A stretch of 64,000 nucleotides of DNA from an uncultured Actinomycetes bacterium. Its GTDB lineage: Bacteria > Actinomycetota > Actinomycetes > Nanopelagicales > Nanopelagicaceae. Location of the stretch: NCBI GenBank assembly GCA_937876245.1, contig CALEGP010000009.1, positions 1 to 64,000 of the forward strand, in the 5' to 3' direction. The translations under genes were made by a program, and so were the position numbers. Positions 60,927-64,000 of the stretch are shown here, one piece after another; position 1 is the stretch's first letter; every line of letters begins with the position of its first letter. The notes beneath the pieces were generated by a model, which was not told where the DNA came from, made no database searches, and worked only from the letters and a program-made list of their open reading frames with translations.

Positions 60927-61643
60927 TTACGAAACTAGAGTTCCGACGCTATCGCCGCTAACCGCGCGGGCAATATTGCCCTTATTTTTTAAATCGAAAA
61001 TAACAATAGGTAGATTATTTTCCCGGCACAAACTAAATGCTGCGGCATCTGCCACTGCTAGAGACTTTGAAAGTACTTCATCAAAGCTGATACTTTCATA
61101 TTTGACCGCTGATTTATCCTTCTTTGGATCGGCAGAATAAACTCCGTCTACACCGCTCTTGGCAAGCAGAAGTGCTTCGGCAGAAACTTCCAGTGCTCGT
61201 TGCGCAGCCACAGTATCCGTTGTGAAAAATGGCATTCCTGCTCCCGCCCCAAAGATAACAACCCGTCCTTTTTCCAAGTGACGAATTGCTCTGCGAGGAA
61301 TGTAGGGCTCAGCAACTTGGCCCATTGTTATGGCAGTTTGTACTCGAGTGTCAATACCTTCTTTTTCTAAAAAATCTTGTAGCGCTAAACAGTTCATGAC
61401 CGTTCCAAGCATTCCCATGTAGTCAGCGCGAGCGCGATCCATACCTCGTTGTTGAAGTTCGGCGCCTCGGAAGTAATTACCGCCACCGACAACGATTCCA
61501 ATTTGTACGCCGCTACGGACAACATCTGCAATCTGGTTTGCTACATCGTGCACGACATCAGGATCTACACCAATGCCTTTCTCTCCGCCAAATACCTCGC
61601 CAGAAAGTTTAAGGAGCACTCTCTTGTAACCTTTGCGGGCCAT
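60927..61643 (-). CDS. pyrH: UMP kinase
   Basis: Amino-acid-kinase-fold enzyme phosphorylating [21 protein letters not shown] is the N-terminal phosphate loop, [13 protein letters not shown] follows, and [17 protein letters not shown] is the nucleotide-binding loop. The 238-residue length is normal. It is 49 bp downstream of tsf. Confidence 0.97.
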   Translation of the reverse strand: MARKGYKRVLLKLSGEVFGGEKGIGVDPDVVHDVANQIADVVRSGVQIGIVVGGGNYFRGAELQQRGMDRARADYMGMLGTVMNCLALQDFLEKEGIDTRVQTAITMGQVAEPYIPRRAIRHLEKGRVVIFGAGAGMPFFTTDTVAAQRALEVSAEALLLAKSGVDGVYSADPKKDKSAVKYESISFDEVLSKSLAVADAAAFSLCRENNLPIVIFDLKNKGNIARAVSGDSVGTLVS

Positions 61644-61692
61644 AGCTGAGTGCTCCTTATCTACTAACTTTGTTAACTTCTAATAGGCGAGA

Positions 61693-62520
61693 TTACTGTC
61701 CAACTCGGAATCGGTGAAATGCCGACACGGCTGTCTTAGCCTCATCTGCGATTTGTTGAACCGTTTTCTTGGCATCCTTGGCGAAAGATTGCTCTAACAA
61801 GCTAACTTCCTTCACGAAGCCAGTAACCCGACCTTCGACAATCCTGGCTATTGATGCCTCTGGCTTACCCTCTGCGCGGGCAGTCTCTTCGGCAATACGG
61901 CGCTCGCTTTCAATGTGCTCAGCAGGAATATCTTCACGCCGAACAAATTGTGGAGCAAAAGCAGCGATGTGCTGGGCAATATCTTTACCCGCTTCAGCAG
62001 CATCTTTGGCAAGTTGAACCAAAACTCCGACCTGTGGTGGCAAATCTGGACTAGTGCGGTGCAGGTAAAGGGAAACTGGTGAACCTTGAAGAACTGCAAT
62101 ACGGCGAAGCTCGATCTTTTCGCCCAGAGTCGCATTTCCTTCATCAATTGTTCTCTGAACAGTTTTACCATTTGCCAACGTTGAGGCATGGAATTGAGCC
62201 AAGTCACCGATTTTGCTTGCGAGCAAATGTGCCAGTAACTCATTTGCTAACTCTTGGAAACGATCACCTTTTGCAACAAAATCTGTCTCGCAATTTAGCT
62301 CGAGCATTACGCCAACATCACCTTCGGCCTTAGCAAGCACCAAGCCATTTGATGTCGTGCGGCCTTCGCGCTTAGTTACACCTTTTTGTCCCTTAACCCG
62401 AATGATTTCAACGGCCTTTTCAAAATCGCCATCAGCTTCATCCATTGCCTTTTTGCAATCAAGCATCCCGGCAGCAGTTGCTTCACGTAATTTTTTTATA
62501 TCTTCTGCTGTGTAAGCCAA
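61693..62520 (-). CDS. tsf: Elongation factor Ts
   Basis: Nucleotide exchange factor for EF-Tu. The N-terminal UBA-like domain with LREATAAGMLDCKKAMDEADGD is diagnostic, followed by NCETDFVAKGD and HIAAFAPQFV. The 275-residue length is normal. It begins 5 bp after rpsB. Confidence 0.97.
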   Translation of the reverse strand: MAYTAEDIKKLREATAAGMLDCKKAMDEADGDFEKAVEIIRVKGQKGVTKREGRTTSNGLVLAKAEGDVGVMLELNCETDFVAKGDRFQELANELLAHLLASKIGDLAQFHASTLANGKTVQRTIDEGNATLGEKIELRRIAVLQGSPVSLYLHRTSPDLPPQVGVLVQLAKDAAEAGKDIAQHIAAFAPQFVRREDIPAEHIESERRIAEETARAEGKPEASIARIVEGRVTGFVKEVSLLEQSFAKDAKKTVQQIADEAKTAVSAFHRFRVGQ

Positions 62521-62525
62521 TTTAA

Positions 62526-63380
62526 TTATTCTCCCGCTACTTGTGTTGTTTCTGAAGCTCTCTCTGGAGTTGCTTCAGGTGTTACCTCTGGAGTTGCTTC
62601 AGACTTATTTAGCATTTCTTTTTCCACGTCAGTTAGTGGCTCTGCCTCTTTAGCCACTGGTGCTGCGACCTTATCGGCAGCTGCTGCAGCTGCTGCAGAA
62701 CGGGCTTCAAGGCCAGCGACAGCGGCATCGGTGATAACCCTAGTTAGGAGGGCAATTGAGCGAATGGCATCGTCATTTCCAGGAATTTTGTAATCAACTT
62801 CATCTGGATCGCAGTTTGTATCCAAGATTGCGACAACTGGAATACCGAGCTTGTGTGCTTCTGCAACAGCAAGGTGCTCTTTTTTGGTGTCTACAACCCA
62901 AATCGCGCTTGGCAACTTAGTCATGTTGCGAATACCTTCAAGGTTCTTTGTTAGCTTCTCGCGCTCACGGCGAAGAACTAGAAGTTCTTTCTTTGTTAAA
63001 AGCTGGTCATTTGAATTCTCAAGAAGTTCTAGTTCCTTAAGACGTTGAATTCGCTTATATACGGTTGGGAAGTTTGTAAGCATTCCACCGAGCCAGCGCT
63101 CTGTAACGTAAGGCATTTGAACGCGAGCAGATTGAGCCTTAATTGGCTCGTGCGCTTGCTTTTTTGTTCCTACAAAAAGGATGTGTCCGCCTTTTGCAAC
63201 GGTGTCCCTAATGAATTCGTAAGCACTATCAATTAGTGCAAGTGATTGTTGAATATCGATGATGTAAATACCGTTGCGCTCGGCAAATATGTAGCGCTTC
63301 ATTTTCGGATTCCATCGACGGGTCTGGTGTCCGAAGTGGACTCCGCTATCGAGAAGTTCTCGCATTGATACAACCGCCAT
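62526..63380 (-). CDS. rpsB: 30S ribosomal protein S2
   Basis: Conserved core includes [24 protein letters not shown] and the LGGMLTNFP and [13 protein letters not shown] blocks. The C-terminal extension of about 50 residues is rich in Ala, then Thr/Pro/Glu with short repeats, and varies between species. The length is 284. AAGGAG precedes the ATG by about ten bases. A long structured leader lies upstream, suggesting autogenous control of rpsB-tsf. Confidence 0.97.
   Translation of the reverse strand: MAVVSMRELLDSGVHFGHQTRRWNPKMKRYIFAERNGIYIIDIQQSLALIDSAYEFIRDTVAKGGHILFVGTKKQAHEPIKAQSARVQMPYVTERWLGGMLTNFPTVYKRIQRLKELELLENSNDQLLTKKELLVLRREREKLTKNLEGIRNMTKLPSAIWVVDTKKEHLAVAEAHKLGIPVVAILDTNCDPDEVDYKIPGNDDAIRSIALLTRVITDAAVAGLEARSAAAAAAADKVAAPVAKEAEPLTDVEKEMLNKSEATPEVTPEATPERASETTQVAGE
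62562..62602 (-). repeat. Direct repeat in rpsB 3' end
   Basis: CTCTGGAGTTGCTTCAG occurs at 62562-62578 and again at 62586-62602. The 24-bp period is in frame and encodes an eight-residue Glu/Ala/Thr/Pro repeat in the C-terminal tail of S2. Confidence 0.85.
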
Positions 63381-63632
63381 GGCGGCACACTCCTTTTTTG
63401 CAGATTGCGATTAAGCAAAATGCACTCGGTTGATGACCTAACAACTTGTTCGGTCCCTAGTGTCTTAACACCGACCGCTTAAGTTAAGCGGACCGAAATG
63501 GTTAATTAGATATTGACTAGAAGCTGCAATCTAATAAGACACGTGAAGTCACAGATCTTGCGATTTGTGCTGGGATAATCCTAAAGGATGTATGGGCATG
63601 CTAATTACCTTCTTCCTCGCTCCTCAGATTAA
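63381..63632 (-). promoter_or_regulatory. rpsB leader and promoter region with overlapping hairpins
   Basis: This is the largest gap (252 bp). CCGCTTAA-G-TTAAGCGG (63475-63491) is a perfect inverted repeat. Directly beside it, CGGTC (63451-63455) pairs with GACCG (63473-63477) around an inner GTGT/ACAC stem (63460-63471). The two structures share bases 63475-63477, so they cannot both form, as in attenuators or ribosomal-protein leaders. TTGCAG with AT-rich hexamers near 63500-63535 (minus strand) may be the promoter. A weak 16-codon ORF (63549-63599) is also present. Confidence 0.5.
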
Positions 63633-64000
63633 CTACGCTCGAGGATGAGCCTGTTGATATGCCTTTTTTAGCCGTTCAGGTGAAACATGCGTATAGATCT
63701 GAGTTGTCGCTAGTGAGGAGTGCCCCAAAATCTCCTGCACCGTCCGAAGATCTGCCCCTCCTTCAAGCAAATGGGTGGCAGCGGTATGTCGAAGGCCATG
63801 CGGACTCATATGCGAATCAATAGCTTGCATTGCGCGATAAACAACCTCGCGGACAGTCCTTTGATCCATGCGTTTGCCTCGCGCTCCAAGAAAGACTGCA
63901 TCTTCTGAACTCTCATTAAGGAGTTCAACTCGACCAACTTCTAACCAATTTTGCAGAGCGCGCATTGCCGGAAGCCCAACCGGAACAACCCGCTCTTTAT
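63633..64000 (-). CDS. xerC: Tyrosine recombinase XerC/XerD type (5' part outside window)
   Basis: Only the C-terminal 120 or so residues are visible; the frame continues past the right edge ([18 protein letters not shown]). Catalytic elements present are [15 protein letters not shown] (His-x-x-Arg), LGHSS (His) and TTQIYTHVS (nucleophilic Tyr). XerC/D resolve chromosome dimers at dif together with FtsK. Position beside rpsB matches actinobacterial xerC, hence the symbol, though XerD cannot be excluded from this fragment. Confidence 0.88.
   Translation of the reverse strand, partial: KERVVPVGLPAMRALQNWLEVGRVELLNESSEDAVFLGARGKRMDQRTVREVVYRAMQAIDSHMSPHGLRHTAATHLLEGGADLRTVQEILGHSSLATTQIYTHVSPERLKKAYQQAHPRA

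Noticed and set aside
63549..63599. 16-codon ORF in the rpsB leader
   Set aside because: AAGG spacing is acceptable, but the peptide has no feature and the leader's pairing structures explain the region better; noted within the leader entry only.

Overview
The window is almost entirely conserved chromosomal core from a streamlined, comparatively AT-rich actinobacterium. The assignment to Actinobacteria rests on gene order (recX-recA-DUF3046-ClgR-cinA-pgsA; thyX-dapA-rnj-ftsK; dxr-rseP-ispG-proS; rimP-nusA-YlxR-infB-rbfA-truB-ribF-rpsO-pnp; xerC-rpsB-tsf-pyrH-frr-cdsA-rlmN), which from memory follows the Mycobacterium tuberculosis blocks around Rv2725c-Rv2894c and Rv1301-Rv1315. Very short intergenic gaps, AT-leaning codons and a polyamine uptake/oxidation locus suggest a freshwater acI-type (Nanopelagicales, Planktophila-like) organism. 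That last step is inference.

Layout. Positions 1-2465 hold the end of a Lys/Pro repeat protein, a PduO-type cobalamin adenosyltransferase and murA. Positions 2469-12938 are one minus-strand run: Sua5/YrdC protein, glyA, a WecA/MraY-type transferase, two AtpI/AtpZ-like membrane proteins and the full ATP synthase operon (atpB-E-F-H-A-G-D-C). Positions 12938-29421 are a second minus-strand run covering DNA repair (recA, recX), tRNA/ribosome modification (miaA, miaB, rimO), lysine/peptidoglycan precursors (dapA, dapF), RNase J, FtsK, PgsA, ThyX and regulators. azlCD (29478-30424) point the other way. Positions 30431-48490 run minus again: redoxin, dapB, M16 peptidase, pnp, rpsO, ribF, truB, rbfA, infB, YlxR, nusA, rimP, a TSUP transporter, proS and the MEP-pathway/RseP cluster ispG-rseP-dxr.

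Positions 48510-58396 are the one accessory-looking segment: a GABA-aminotransferase-type enzyme, a potABCD polyamine importer, an aldehyde dehydrogenase and two DAO-family FAD oxidoreductases. Together they read as uptake of putrescine/spermidine and conversion via aminobutyraldehyde and GABA toward succinate. Positions 58388-63380 hold rlmN, cdsA, frr, pyrH, tsf and rpsB, and xerC runs off the right edge.

No stretch longer than 300 bases lacks a gene; the largest gap (63381-63632, 252 bases) is the structured rpsB leader. I found no tRNA, rRNA, CRISPR array, insertion sequence or phage gene. The best leads are regulatory: a murA with no AUG/GUG/UUG start, stem-loops in the three sizeable ATP-operon gaps, a 19-bp bidirectional promoter with overlapping -10 elements, short leader ORFs before infB and the polyamine oxidase, and convergent genes with touching or overlapping stop codons.
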